From assembly GCF_943913405.1 (NCBI RefSeq), contig NZ_CALTYA010000013.1, positions 23,882 through 87,881 of the forward strand: a DNA stretch of 64,000 bases. The letters are read 5' to 3'. Below are positions 41,580-50,425 of the stretch, piece after piece. This stretch comes from an uncultured Flavobacterium sp. GTDB lineage: Bacteria > Bacteroidota > Bacteroidia > Flavobacteriales > Flavobacteriaceae. The notes beneath the pieces were generated by a model. It ran no database searches, had not been told where the DNA came from, and was given only the letters and a program-made list of their open reading frames with translations. The first letter of the stretch is position 1. The number at the start of each line of letters is the position of its first letter. The position numbers were made by a program, and so were the translations under genes.

Positions 41580-44288
41580 TTATGGTTTTTTTGCCGTTAA
41601 ATAATCTGAAAGATTTTTCTTGATCTGAACTACTTTATAATTTTCATTTGAAATAATAATCGACGGATCAGCAATTTTATAGTCTTTATAATCTTTAAGA
41701 ATTGCTGCAATATTTCGAGCGCTTTCTTCTGATTTTGGCCCGTGGATAACCAAGAAACTTTCAGTCATTGTGTAAGCATCAATTGAAGTGCTCATTTTCA
41801 TTGACTGCGATTCCGCTATATATTTCTTGATTTTATCTTGAAGCGCTTTCGTCTTTTTATCTGCCGGATCAGCGCTGATTTTATACAAAACTTTCCAGCT
41901 AGATGGCGTTTCTTTGTCAAAAGCAATTGCTTCCAACTGCGGAATATTTGTTGTCAATAAAGCTTCTGCCTCTTTTCCTTCCTTGCTATTTGGGTAATTC
42001 AAAGCAACATAATTCAGCGCCCCTTTATATTCTTCCAAACCTTTTAATTTTCCAAGCGTATTGGCTTTCAGCAATTCAATTTTTGGTATGATATCTTCGC
42101 CAGAATACAAATCAACCATGATTTCTGCCTCTGTCAAAACGGTTTGGTATTGGCCCGCTTCATACTTTTTAAACAACTTATTGTAAGCGGCTTCTGGAGT
42201 GTCATTTGCTTTAGCCAGATCTTCCGCAGAACTTCTCAAAATGATCGCATAGCGAGAATCTGGATATTGAGAAATGATTCTCTCTTTCATTGCCAAAGCC
42301 TTGTTCTTATCTGTAATTTCATAAATTTTATACAGATTGTACATGGATGGCAAAATCAGTCTTTCCTCTGGATTAAAGGTCAAAAGTTTCTCTAATCTTT
42401 CCGTAGCCAACTGATATTTCTTGAACTTGTCTTTATAAATCAAACCCAATTGGTAGTACGCAAAATTTCTATCTTTGGCGATGCTATCCGTTTCTTTTTG
42501 TGTCTGAGGTAATTTTTTCAGGTAAAAATCTAAAGTATAGCGCACATCGATTTTTTTCTCAACGCTTTCTTCTGGAGCATTTGCGTCTGTTGAAGAAACG
42601 TCTTCAGCAGGCTCATCGCCAAAACCGATATTTGTTTTTGCTTGAGACAATCTCCAGTTTCCTTTTGCCTGCCTGTTTCCCCATCTCTTTTTAAATTCAT
42701 TTTTGCCATAAGCAACCGTTGCCGCATTGTAAAAATAAAAATTAGAAGAACCTGAAAAAGTAGCATTGCCACCGCCTGCCGGAGGAGTCGGTTTAGAGCC
42801 TGCAGATTTTGCCGCATTTACGTCCATTGCCTGACTGTCAGCCATAGATGCAAGCTTTTGTTTTCTTGCTTCCATTTTTGCATTCATAGCTTCGTCGTCG
42901 TCCATAACTTCAGGAGGTCCGCCGGCTGTTCCGTTTTGCTGGCTTATTTCTAAATCTCTAGCCGCTTTTGCTGCTTTAATTTCATCTTCTTTTTTTAGCC
43001 TGTCAATGACTTTTGCAAAGAAATCGTTTCTGCCTTCTTCAGACATCGCCATGATGTTTAAGATGCTGTCATTGACTTGGGCAATCTGTTCATATTTGAT
43101 AACGTCAACCAAATTTTCTCTCTTCTTTTTGATCGCCTTGTACTCACGGGATTTATTGTCCATTTTAACCAAAGTACTATCATAATATTGACCTGCAACT
43201 ACATATTTTGCATCATTAAAATTGATTTCCGCAAGATTTCTATAGTTAGATGCAACCAAATAATTGTCTTGAGAAGTAGCTCTCAGTGATTTGTTATAAT
43301 ATTTTTTAGCGTTATCCTTTAATCCTTGATTGTCATAAAAAAGGGCGACTTGATGGTTAAGCACATCTAAAAAAGGACGGTTTTCACGATCTTTCAAAAG
43401 GTCGTTGTATTTTTCCATAAAGGCTAAAGTGTCGCCATTTTTATAGTCAAAATATTGGGCCTGCTTTGCATGCGCTTGGATAACGTAGCGTCTTGGCGAT
43501 TTTCTGTTCATGTCAATCACCGCCTGGTATTCTAAATTAGCGCTGTCTTTGTCTTTTTTGATATCATATAATTGTCCCAAGATGAAATGATATCTCGCTT
43601 TTTCTTCATTTTCTCTTGTAAATTCCGCTGCAAGCTTTAATCTTGAAACGGCGCTGTCTTTTTCTTCTACATTTAAGAAGGCTTGTGCAAGAATCGCATT
43701 GGCGTCAGCAAAAATTTGATTTTTGAATTTAATTTCTTTAAGCAATTTGCTAAGGTTTTTTATCGCCAAAGCATCATTTTCCATGCGAATGTTGGTTTTT
43801 TCGCGCCACACTTTTGCTTCATAAATTTTATCGCTATTTGGATATTTATAAAGGATGTAGTTAAAAGCCTCAAGTGCCGGAACAAAACGCTGGTCATAAT
43901 ATCTTGATTTGCCTAAAAGAAGATGCGCTTCATCCATTTGAGGATTTTTTTCTCCTCCTTCGATATACATCGAATGTTTTTGGATTGCCTTGTTGGCCTT
44001 AGTTTCAGCGCGCTCGAAATTTGGATTTTTCTTGTCGCCTGGCATCATTTCTTCCTCTTTTTCCTGCATTCTTTCTACCGGAAGAATTTCCCAGAAATTG
44101 TCTTTATATTGCGACTTTAGTTCTTCGATACCTTTGTTCAAGGCGATCTCTCCGTTGTAAAGAATGTTGTATTCTGTGCTCACGGCATGCATGTTTCTAC
44201 TAATAAAAGTATCTTTCTTGGTAGAACAAGCGATCAGAAGGGCGAAGAATCCGCAGAAAATGGCGTATTTAAGTGTATTGGTTTTCAA
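41580..44288 (-). CDS. sprE: SprE/PorW-type gliding and type IX secretion lipoprotein
   Basis: A 902-residue lipoprotein with lipobox LIAC (Cys21). TPR-like helical repeats fill most of the length (for example DEAHLLLGKSRYYDQRFVPALEAFNYILYKYPNSDKIYEAKVWREKT). A Pro/Gly/Ser-rich hinge lies in the middle (about residues 450-510), followed by the conserved SNFYFYNAATVAYGKNEFKKRWGNRQAKGNWRLS. This matches SprE of Flavobacterium johnsoniae (PorW of Porphyromonas), a periplasmic-side lipoprotein needed for type IX secretion and gliding. It leads the unit with bactofilin and atpZ. Confidence 0.9.
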   Translation of the reverse strand: MKTNTLKYAIFCGFFALLIACSTKKDTFISRNMHAVSTEYNILYNGEIALNKGIEELKSQYKDNFWEILPVERMQEKEEEMMPGDKKNPNFERAETKANKAIQKHSMYIEGGEKNPQMDEAHLLLGKSRYYDQRFVPALEAFNYILYKYPNSDKIYEAKVWREKTNIRMENDALAIKNLSKLLKEIKFKNQIFADANAILAQAFLNVEEKDSAVSRLKLAAEFTRENEEKARYHFILGQLYDIKKDKDSANLEYQAVIDMNRKSPRRYVIQAHAKQAQYFDYKNGDTLAFMEKYNDLLKDRENRPFLDVLNHQVALFYDNQGLKDNAKKYYNKSLRATSQDNYLVASNYRNLAEINFNDAKYVVAGQYYDSTLVKMDNKSREYKAIKKKRENLVDVIKYEQIAQVNDSILNIMAMSEEGRNDFFAKVIDRLKKEDEIKAAKAARDLEISQQNGTAGGPPEVMDDDEAMNAKMEARKQKLASMADSQAMDVNAAKSAGSKPTPPAGGGNATFSGSSNFYFYNAATVAYGKNEFKKRWGNRQAKGNWRLSQAKTNIGFGDEPAEDVSSTDANAPEESVEKKIDVRYTLDFYLKKLPQTQKETDSIAKDRNFAYYQLGLIYKDKFKKYQLATERLEKLLTFNPEERLILPSMYNLYKIYEITDKNKALAMKERIISQYPDSRYAIILRSSAEDLAKANDTPEAAYNKLFKKYEAGQYQTVLTEAEIMVDLYSGEDIIPKIELLKANTLGKLKGLEEYKGALNYVALNYPNSKEGKEAEALLTTNIPQLEAIAFDKETPSSWKVLYKISADPADKKTKALQDKIKKYIAESQSMKMSTSIDAYTMTESFLVIHGPKSEESARNIAAILKDYKDYKIADPSIIISNENYKVVQIKKNLSDYLTAKKP

Positions 44289-44423
44289 TGTATAACGTTT
44301 TTATCCTTTAACTTTTAAAAGTCGATTTTAGTATATTGACTGGTAAAAATACGCTTCTTTTTGATATGGCGAAAAAAATACATACTTTTTTGATGATTCT
44401 GTCAGTTTCCAAAAATAAGAAAA

Positions 44424-44462
44424 CCGCAAATTCGCAGTTTAAAAATAACTGCAAACCTGCGG
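44424..44462 (-). terminator. hairpin terminator of the ABC exporter operon
   Basis: Two nested stems, CCGCA/TGCGG outside and GCAGTT/AACTGC inside, just after the ATPase stop, with a T-rich tail on the minus strand. Confidence 0.7.
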
Positions 44463-44479
44463 CTTAGAATTTAAATTAT

Positions 44480-45175
44480 TTAAACAGCGAAGAATTCTTC
44501 TAATTCATGCAATGTTTCTGCCGAAGTCTGAATGTCTTTTACAACTTCGCCTTTGTGAAGCGCAACGATTCGGCTGGAAACTTCAACGGTGTGCTGTAAA
44601 TCGTGGCTTGAAACCAAGACCGTTACATTTGGATCATCAGCCAATTCCTTTATGATTTTCTTTAACCTGAATTGTGTCGTCGGGTCTAGATTGGCAAACG
44701 GCTCATCCAAAATAATTACTTCTGGCTTGCCTATTAATGTGGCGATGATTCCTACTTTCTTCTGGTTTCCTTTTGAAAAATCTCGGATATATTTTTTGCT
44801 GTTTAAAATTTCTCCGTTGAAAAATTCAGCATATTTTGACAATAGAGCATCAACATCGGCTTTATTTTGACCGCGCAAATCTCCTATGAAATAAAAATAT
44901 TCTTCTGGCGTAAGATATCCAATCAAAAAGCTTTCATCTAAAAAAGATGCCGTCAGTGTTTTCCAGCCTTCTGTTTTATCTACTTGAAAATTATTGTTTT
45001 TTATATAACCTGTTGTCGGCTGAATTAAGTCTAAAAGAAGGCTGAAAAAAGTGGTTTTTCCGGCGCCGTTGTTTCCAACCAAGCCAAAGCTTTCTCCTTT
45101 TTGAATTTCTAAATTGTCTATTTTTAGTACGGTTGTTCCGTTATATGATTTTGAAAGTTGGTTTACTTGTATCAT
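44480..45175 (-). CDS. ABC transporter ATP-binding protein
   Basis: A 231-residue ATPase. Walker A is GNNGAGKTT (34-42), the signature is FSKGNQKK (133-140), and Walker B is VIILDEP (153-159), followed by the SSHDLQHTVEV switch region. It pairs with the DUF5687 membrane protein 24 bases upstream. The substrate is unknown. Confidence 0.93.
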   Translation of the reverse strand: MIQVNQLSKSYNGTTVLKIDNLEIQKGESFGLVGNNGAGKTTFFSLLLDLIQPTTGYIKNNNFQVDKTEGWKTLTASFLDESFLIGYLTPEEYFYFIGDLRGQNKADVDALLSKYAEFFNGEILNSKKYIRDFSKGNQKKVGIIATLIGKPEVIILDEPFANLDPTTQFRLKKIIKELADDPNVTVLVSSHDLQHTVEVSSRIVALHKGEVVKDIQTSAETLHELEEFFAV

Positions 45176-45199
45176 GATTTTTTTATTTATCGTTTATGA

Positions 45200-46672
45200 C
45201 TATCCTTTTTGCTTGTAAGCGTGTAATGTTGAATATTTTTCAGATTTGTAAATCTTTTCGATCATAGAAAAAACTTTATTTCTAAAAGCGAATCCGATAA
45301 TTCCGATTGCGGCTACAAATAACAAGCCTGCTTCTGGACTGATTAATTTGTATCCTAAAATATAGATCAGCATCGGCAGCAATAATTTTGGAAGCGTGAT
45401 CAGCATTGTTTTCACGTTAAATGCTTTTTTGTCGCCAAACGCACCTTTGCTAGAATTTAAATCTACAGGCGTTTTTGTGAAAGCCCCGCCAAGCAAGACT
45501 AAATGAGAGTTTACGCCGATGTTGTAAATGGCTCCAACGACAACAATCAGATACGTTTCCCATCCAAAATACAAATAGAAAGAAGCCAAAACCGTTGAAA
45601 TTGCAGTTGCAATAACAATCAGCCACCATTTTGAATTCAAATAGCCTTTGTAAGGAATATTCTGCGTCATCATCAGCGGATAATAAGCGCTGTCCCAGCT
45701 TGGAACGAATTGCCCGAACGTAAAAAGAAATCCTCCAGAGACAAAAATTCCGGCGAACATCTTCATCATCGGATTGTCATAGGCTTCAATTCCTCCAGAA
45801 AAAAACAATAATCCGTAAAAAAGGAATAGAACGCTCATGAAAATTGTAGTTTTTGAGCGCTTGTTTCTCTTGATCAATCTGATGTCGTTTTTAAGAAAAG
45901 TTCCGATATTTCCGAATTGGTCAAGCCATGTAAATTGTTCGGTTTTCGCAATATCATGCTTTGAAGAAAGTCCTGTGTCAAGGTGAAGATTTTTCTTGAA
46001 ATAATTAAAAGTAGTCACATACAATCCGATTAAAAATAAAACCGGAAGCAAGAATAAATACTTCGTGTCAAATAATCCTTGAAAAAAAACAACGGTGTAA
46101 TCTGTTATATTGAAAACTTCATAATATTGTGAGAATCCGAAAACAGCCACGATTCCGATGAAAATAAAAAAAAGATAATCTTTGTTGTTCAATAAAATGT
46201 TCAGGAAATTATTGGCATAAACTAAAGACATTACGGCAATATGCCACAAAATTATGCTTACAATATCATAACCTTCGATAATCAAAACGATTGAAAACGG
46301 AACGAAGAAAAAGCAATGCAAAAAGTTGAAAAATGACAAAACTGTTTTTCCTAAAGAGAAATTGACAATGGTTGATTTTTTAATCGGCAACGTCAGCAAA
46401 GGCCTTATATTCATGACCGGAATCTTCTGCAGAAAAAGACGGAGTAGCAGATCAAAAATAAAATAATAAATTAAAAATCGGTTTACGACGGCTAATGGCT
46501 CAAGATGCAACTCCTTTTTGATGATGTAAAAGACGCCGACTCCCAAAAGCAAAAACATAACTATAAAATAAATTGCTCCAAAAATCATCAAGATTTTCAG
46601 GGCCAGATTGGTTCGGAAGGAAGCTGACCTTGTGAAAGCTTTCCATTCGAGAGAGAGGAATTTTTTAAACAT
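45200..46672 (-). CDS. DUF5687 membrane protein (ABC permease-like)
   Basis: The start is the ATG of MFKKFLSLEWKAFTRSASF, giving 490 residues; the longer reading from 46747 would touch the preceding gene. About 12 hydrophobic segments are present. The DUF5687 family acts as membrane partner of single ABC ATPases in Flavobacteria. The pair, with a PadR regulator upstream, resembles small inducible export systems. Confidence 0.88.
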   Translation of the reverse strand: MFKKFLSLEWKAFTRSASFRTNLALKILMIFGAIYFIVMFLLLGVGVFYIIKKELHLEPLAVVNRFLIYYFIFDLLLRLFLQKIPVMNIRPLLTLPIKKSTIVNFSLGKTVLSFFNFLHCFFFVPFSIVLIIEGYDIVSIILWHIAVMSLVYANNFLNILLNNKDYLFFIFIGIVAVFGFSQYYEVFNITDYTVVFFQGLFDTKYLFLLPVLFLIGLYVTTFNYFKKNLHLDTGLSSKHDIAKTEQFTWLDQFGNIGTFLKNDIRLIKRNKRSKTTIFMSVLFLFYGLLFFSGGIEAYDNPMMKMFAGIFVSGGFLFTFGQFVPSWDSAYYPLMMTQNIPYKGYLNSKWWLIVIATAISTVLASFYLYFGWETYLIVVVGAIYNIGVNSHLVLLGGAFTKTPVDLNSSKGAFGDKKAFNVKTMLITLPKLLLPMLIYILGYKLISPEAGLLFVAAIGIIGFAFRNKVFSMIEKIYKSEKYSTLHAYKQKG

Positions 46673-46747
46673 ATGATTTTGGTTAGGTTTATTGATAAGT
46701 AGGAAAAATATTGAAAATGTTACATTATTTTGAAATTTATATTTCAC

Positions 46748-47365
46748 TTAATTTCCTAGAAAGGAATATTTTTCTTTAAACTTTATGACTGTCAAAATAT
46801 AATAAATCAGGAACGTCAGAAAGAGAAAAAACGTAATTCCTAAAGTGATGGAATTGCCATAAAAATCAGTGTAAAATCCATTGGAAAATAGATTTACATA
46901 ATAAATTGCCATTAATGAAAATGTTGTTTTTTCTAGATAAATAAATCGTTTTTTAGAAATCACGTATATATAAATTGCTTGAAAAAAGACGAAAATCCAC
47001 ATGCCGTAAAATAAAAACAAATGGATTTTCTGTAATATTTTTTGACCGTCTATGAATTGTGGCAAGAGATAAAACAAAATGCAAATCAAAACGCCGAGAA
47101 CCAAATTATACGGTTTGTAAAGCGTCTTGCCAAAACTTAAAATCGAGGGTAAAAAGTAATTCCTTTTTTTCAAGATTTCCTTTTTATTATGAATCATAAA
47201 GTCCTTGAAAGCATCATAAAAAGCTAGATTTTCTTGATCTATTTTATCTTCAACCGCAGAAGCAATATGGTCTACTAATTCTGCGCGAACATCATCATAA
47301 ATCACTTCGCTTTTCTTTAAATAAGCATTTATAAATTGAATTTCTTCTCTTGAAAGTTGTTTCAT
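46748..47365 (-). CDS. membrane protein with N-terminal HAAS-like domain
   Basis: A 205-residue protein. The N-terminal 50 residues (MKQLSREEIQFINAYLKKSEVIYDDVRAELVDHIASAVE) resemble the helical HAAS/DUF1700-type domain found next to PadR regulators, where it acts as an anti-regulator or partner. About four membrane helices follow. It lies 30 bases downstream of the PadR gene. Confidence 0.82.
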   Translation of the reverse strand: MKQLSREEIQFINAYLKKSEVIYDDVRAELVDHIASAVEDKIDQENLAFYDAFKDFMIHNKKEILKKRNYFLPSILSFGKTLYKPYNLVLGVLICILFYLLPQFIDGQKILQKIHLFLFYGMWIFVFFQAIYIYVISKKRFIYLEKTTFSLMAIYYVNLFSNGFYTDFYGNSITLGITFFLFLTFLIYYILTVIKFKEKYSFLGN

Positions 47366-47395
47366 GCGATTATATTTTGATGATTTCTAGTTTTT

Positions 47396-47737
47396 CTAAT
47401 TGCTAAAACTCCATTTAGGATTTACAATGCTCTGCATATTTTTGATAAATTCTTCAAGTTCTGCCAAACGATTTACTGTTTCCGTCTGACCGCTTTCTGT
47501 CAGTTTATAATATTTTCTTACGCGATTATCTACTTTTTCAACCTCAACATCAAGCAAACCTTCCGCCTCAAGCTTGTGCAAAGCCGGATATAGGGCGCCT
47601 TCGGTTATATTCAACTCGCCTTTGGTAATTTCTTTTACTTTCTGCGTAATTTCATAGCCATACATTCTTCCATTTTCACCTAACAGCTTCATTATTATCG
47701 TATTGAGGCTTCCTTTATATAATTGAGAATTTTTCAT
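47396..47737 (-). CDS. PadR family transcriptional regulator
   Basis: The start is the ATG of MKNSQLYKGSLN; the one at 47752 lies at or before the predicted transcription start. The 113-residue protein has the PadR winged-helix domain (IIMKLLGENGRMYGYEITQKVKEIT, then ITEGALYPALHKLEAEGLL). It is the first gene of the operon with the HAAS-like, DUF5687 and ATPase genes, and probably controls it. Confidence 0.92.
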   Translation of the reverse strand: MKNSQLYKGSLNTIIMKLLGENGRMYGYEITQKVKEITKGELNITEGALYPALHKLEAEGLLDVEVEKVDNRVRKYYKLTESGQTETVNRLAELEEFIKNMQSIVNPKWSFSN

Positions 47738-47755
47738 AAATACTATTTTCAATTA

Positions 47756-47763
47756 CAAATATA
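47756..47763 (-). promoter_or_regulatory. -7 element for the PadR operon
   Basis: TATATTTG on the minus strand, a full TAnnTTTG match, 19 bases before the PadR ATG. Confidence 0.5.
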
Positions 47764-47802
47764 CATAAGTTTCTTATACATAATATTCCTATGCATTAAT
47801 TT

Positions 47803-47846
47803 TAAGCATTTCTTATTTAAAAAAGTTTTCGGAATGCTTACTTTTG
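47803..47846 (+). promoter_or_regulatory. -7 element with flanking inverted repeat for the reductase gene
   Basis: TACTTTTG at 47839-47846, a full TAnnTTTG match. TAAGCATTTC (47803-47812) and GGAATGCTTA (47831-47840) form a 9/10 inverted repeat whose right half overlaps the element, so a regulator could bind there. The ATG at 47862 is preferred over 47844, which lies inside the element. Confidence 0.5.
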
Positions 47847-47861
47847 CATAAAATATTAAGC

Positions 47862-48914
47862 ATGTCAACATTTTATAAATTATCAATAAAAGAAGTCCGC
47901 CGCGAAACAAAAGATGCCGTTTCAGTACTTTTTAATGTTCCAGAAGCATTACAGCCCAACTATAATTTCATTGCCGGACAATACATCAACTTGAAATTGA
48001 CCTTAGACGGAAATGAAATCCGTCGCGCTTATTCTATCTGCTCTTCACCAGAAAGTGGCGAACTGAGAATTGCCATAAAAGCAGTTTCTAACGGAGCTTT
48101 TTCCACTTTTTCAAACAAAAGCTTAAAAGCTGGCGACGTAATTGAAGTGGGAACTCCAGAAGGAAAATTCACTTTTGAGCCAAATCCAGAAAGAACCAAA
48201 AATTATTCAGCTTTCGTAGCCGGAAGCGGCATTACGCCAGTCATGGCAATTATAAAAACGGTTTTAGAGAAAGAACCTCAAAGCTCTTTCGTATTGGTTT
48301 ATGGAAATAAATCGCCAGAAGACACGATTTTCTACCAAGAAATTCACGATTTGCAATTAAAATACACCGGACGCTTTTTTGTCCATTTTGTATTCAGCCA
48401 AGCAAGGGCAGAAAACGCAATTTTTGGAAGAATCGAGAAATCTGCGGTAAATTTCGTATTGAAAAACAAACACGCTTCCCTTGAATTCGACAAGTTTTAT
48501 TTGTGCGGTCCGGAAGAAATGATCAATACCGTAAACAGTGTCTTGAAGGAAAATAACATCAACGAAAAGCATATCAAATTTGAGTTGTTTTCAACTTCCA
48601 CCAAAGAAAATAAAATCGACCAGTCTTTAGAAGGGCACACAAAAGTGACCGTGATGGTTGACGACGAGGAAACGACTTTTGACATGTCGCAAAAGATGAC
48701 GCTTCTTGACGCCGCATTAAAGCAAGGAATCGACGCTCCTTATTCTTGCCAAGGAGGAATCTGCAGCAGCTGTATCGCAAGAATCGTTTCTGGAACTGCC
48801 GAAATGAAGAAAAATTCCATCCTGACAGACCGAGAAATCGCTGAAGGATTGACTTTGACTTGCCAAGCGCATCCAACTTCTGCGGAGATTTATATTGATT
48901 TTGATGATGTTTAA
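47862..48914 (+). CDS. PaaE-like flavin/2Fe-2S oxidoreductase
   Basis: A 350-residue NAD(P)H reductase. The FAD motif RAYSICSS is at 55-62, the nucleotide motif GSGITPVMA at 121-129, and CGPEEMI at 215-221. The C-terminal plant-type 2Fe-2S ferredoxin has Cys296, Cys301, Cys304 and Cys334 (CQGGICSSC...LTCQ). This layout matches PaaE, which feeds electrons to the phenylacetyl-CoA epoxygenase, but no paaABCD genes are here, so it may serve another oxygenase or desaturase. Confidence 0.92.
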   Translation: MSTFYKLSIKEVRRETKDAVSVLFNVPEALQPNYNFIAGQYINLKLTLDGNEIRRAYSICSSPESGELRIAIKAVSNGAFSTFSNKSLKAGDVIEVGTPEGKFTFEPNPERTKNYSAFVAGSGITPVMAIIKTVLEKEPQSSFVLVYGNKSPEDTIFYQEIHDLQLKYTGRFFVHFVFSQARAENAIFGRIEKSAVNFVLKNKHASLEFDKFYLCGPEEMINTVNSVLKENNINEKHIKFELFSTSTKENKIDQSLEGHTKVTVMVDDEETTFDMSQKMTLLDAALKQGIDAPYSCQGGICSSCIARIVSGTAEMKKNSILTDREIAEGLTLTCQAHPTSAEIYIDFDDV

Positions 48915-48938
48915 TTGCTATTCTTGAATTTTCTATAA

Positions 48939-49247
48939 ATGAAAAAACCTGGCGATTTCTTCAAAAACAAGCCTTCACTTTTGGACGAACCAGAAGTAGA
49001 AGCTCTTTTAGAATATTGCGAAAGCCTTGAAGAAGAATTAGTAGATTTAAAATTTGAGAAGAATGACAACAAGCAATTAATTTTGCTTGATATGATCAAA
49101 GAAGTCATGAAAGGCTGCAATGCGCTTGAAAAAGAACAGATGGAACACGAGCGTTTTGGTTTTGAAGCTCCAGATTATCAGGAAACTGTTTCCAATTTAA
49201 AAAGCTATATTCAAGAAATCTGCAGGATTAATAAAATTTGGCTTTAG
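48939..49247 (+). CDS. small acidic helical protein of unknown function
   Basis: A 102-residue soluble protein, rich in Glu and Leu, with no signal peptide. The start MKKPGDFFKNKPSLLDEPEVEALLEYCE is 24 bases after the reductase stop, so the two are probably co-transcribed. I recognise no family. Confidence 0.75.
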   Translation: MKKPGDFFKNKPSLLDEPEVEALLEYCESLEEELVDLKFEKNDNKQLILLDMIKEVMKGCNALEKEQMEHERFGFEAPDYQETVSNLKSYIQEICRINKIWL

Positions 49248-49256
49248 GCTAAATTA

Positions 49257-49342
49257 AACGCAAAGTCCGCAAAGTTTTTCGCAAAGTAAAAAGGAGCTTA
49301 ACTTTTTCTAATCTTTGTGAAAAACTTTGCGGACTTGGCGTT
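49257..49342. repeat. 30-bp arm hairpin, AACGCAAAG family, copy 1
   Basis: The left arm (49257-49286) and right arm (49313-49342) pair at 28 of 30 positions. The arm reads AACGCAAAG, TCCGCAAAGTTTTT, CGCAAAG. The loop (about 49287-49312) is nearly the same as in copy 2 at 50338-50420. The same outer words occur in the arms of the GxxExxY element. Confidence 0.9.
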
Positions 49343-49395
49343 AAAAAAATATCCTTCTAAATCTTATTATATTAAAAAGCAATAGAATTTTTACA

Positions 49396-49403
49396 TATTT
49401 TTG
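49396..49403 (+). promoter_or_regulatory. -7 element for the DUF4349 gene
   Basis: TATTTTTG, a full TAnnTTTG match, 26 bases before the ATG. No TTG at standard spacing. Confidence 0.45.
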
Positions 49404-49429
49404 ATTCAAAATCTTAAATTCTTAAACTT

Positions 49430-50329
49430 ATGAAATTGCAAAAAATATTTTATGTAATTCTATTATCAGCCAGTCTCTTTTCTTGCAAGCAAAGCGAAAG
49501 AAGCGAAGAAGCAATGTCAGAATCTGCAGAGGTTTCTTCAAAAGATGCCAAAACAGTTTCGTCATCTGCAGCAGTTGTCGATAAAAACTCGAATCGAAAA
49601 TTTATCAGAACTGCCGACTTAAGGTTTAAGGTAAAAAACGTAGCCCAATCTACTTATTCCATTGAAAATACTGTTGCAAAATTTGGCGGTTTTGTGACTT
49701 CTACAGAATTAAAAAGCAACGTTGTCAATACTTCGCAAGCTAAGAAAAGTAGTGATTCAATTGTAGAAACTACTCGTTTTATTGTGGAAAACAATATGGT
49801 GATTCGTGTTCCAAATACTTTATTAGACACAACTTTAAAGACGATTGCAAGACAGATTGACTATTTAGATTATAGAATCATAAAAGCGGATGACGTTTCT
49901 TTGTCGCTTTTGTCAAATGATCTTTCGCAAAAAAGAAACCAGCAAAATCAGGCTCGCGTAGAAGATGCGATTCAAAATCGAGGCAAGAAATTAGGAGAAA
50001 CTGTTGATGCAGAAGATCGCGTTTATGACAGCCAAACACAGGCAGACGAAGCAAGAATTAACAATCTTTCCTTAAAAGATCAAGTAAATTTCAGCACCGT
50101 AAGTTTGTCGCTTTACCAAAATGAAGCGATAAAAAGAGAAACTATCGCCAATTCAGAAAGTGAAGAATTCAGGACCAGCATTGGCGTAAGATTGTTAGAC
50201 GGATTAAAAACCGGATGGCATATTTTAGAAGAAATTATTGTTTTCATCGTTCATCTTTGGGCATTTATCTTAATTGGATTTGCAGGCTGGTTTATTTATA
50301 AAAAAACTAGGAAGAAATCTAATTTGTAA
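49430..50329 (+). CDS. DUF4349 lipoprotein with C-terminal membrane helix
   Basis: A 299-residue protein. Lipobox LFSC (Cys19) follows a short signal. The DUF4349 core spans about 55-260 (RKFIRTADLRFKVKNVAQSTYSIENTVAKFGGFVTSTELK). A TM helix at about 265-288 (IIVFIVHLWAFILIGFAGWFIYKK) ends in basic residues. It seems anchored in the membrane at both ends. The function of DUF4349 is not known. Confidence 0.88.
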   Translation: MKLQKIFYVILLSASLFSCKQSERSEEAMSESAEVSSKDAKTVSSSAAVVDKNSNRKFIRTADLRFKVKNVAQSTYSIENTVAKFGGFVTSTELKSNVVNTSQAKKSSDSIVETTRFIVENNMVIRVPNTLLDTTLKTIARQIDYLDYRIIKADDVSLSLLSNDLSQKRNQQNQARVEDAIQNRGKKLGETVDAEDRVYDSQTQADEARINNLSLKDQVNFSTVSLSLYQNEAIKRETIANSESEEFRTSIGVRLLDGLKTGWHILEEIIVFIVHLWAFILIGFAGWFIYKKTRKKSNL

Positions 50330-50337
50330 AAAAATTA

Positions 50338-50420
50338 AACGCAAAGTCCGCTAAGATTTCGAAAAGTAAAAGAAGCTTAACTTTTTCTAACCTTTGCGAA
50401 ATCTTAGCGGACTTTGTGTT
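50338..50420. repeat. 29-bp arm hairpin, AACGCAAAG family, copy 2
   Basis: The left arm (50338-50366) and right arm (50392-50420) pair nearly completely. Compared with copy 1 the stem reads CCGCTAAGATTTCG instead of CCGCAAAGTTTTTCG, with matching changes in the other arm. It lies between convergent genes and may end transcription on both strands. Confidence 0.9.
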
Positions 50421-50425
50421 TAAAA

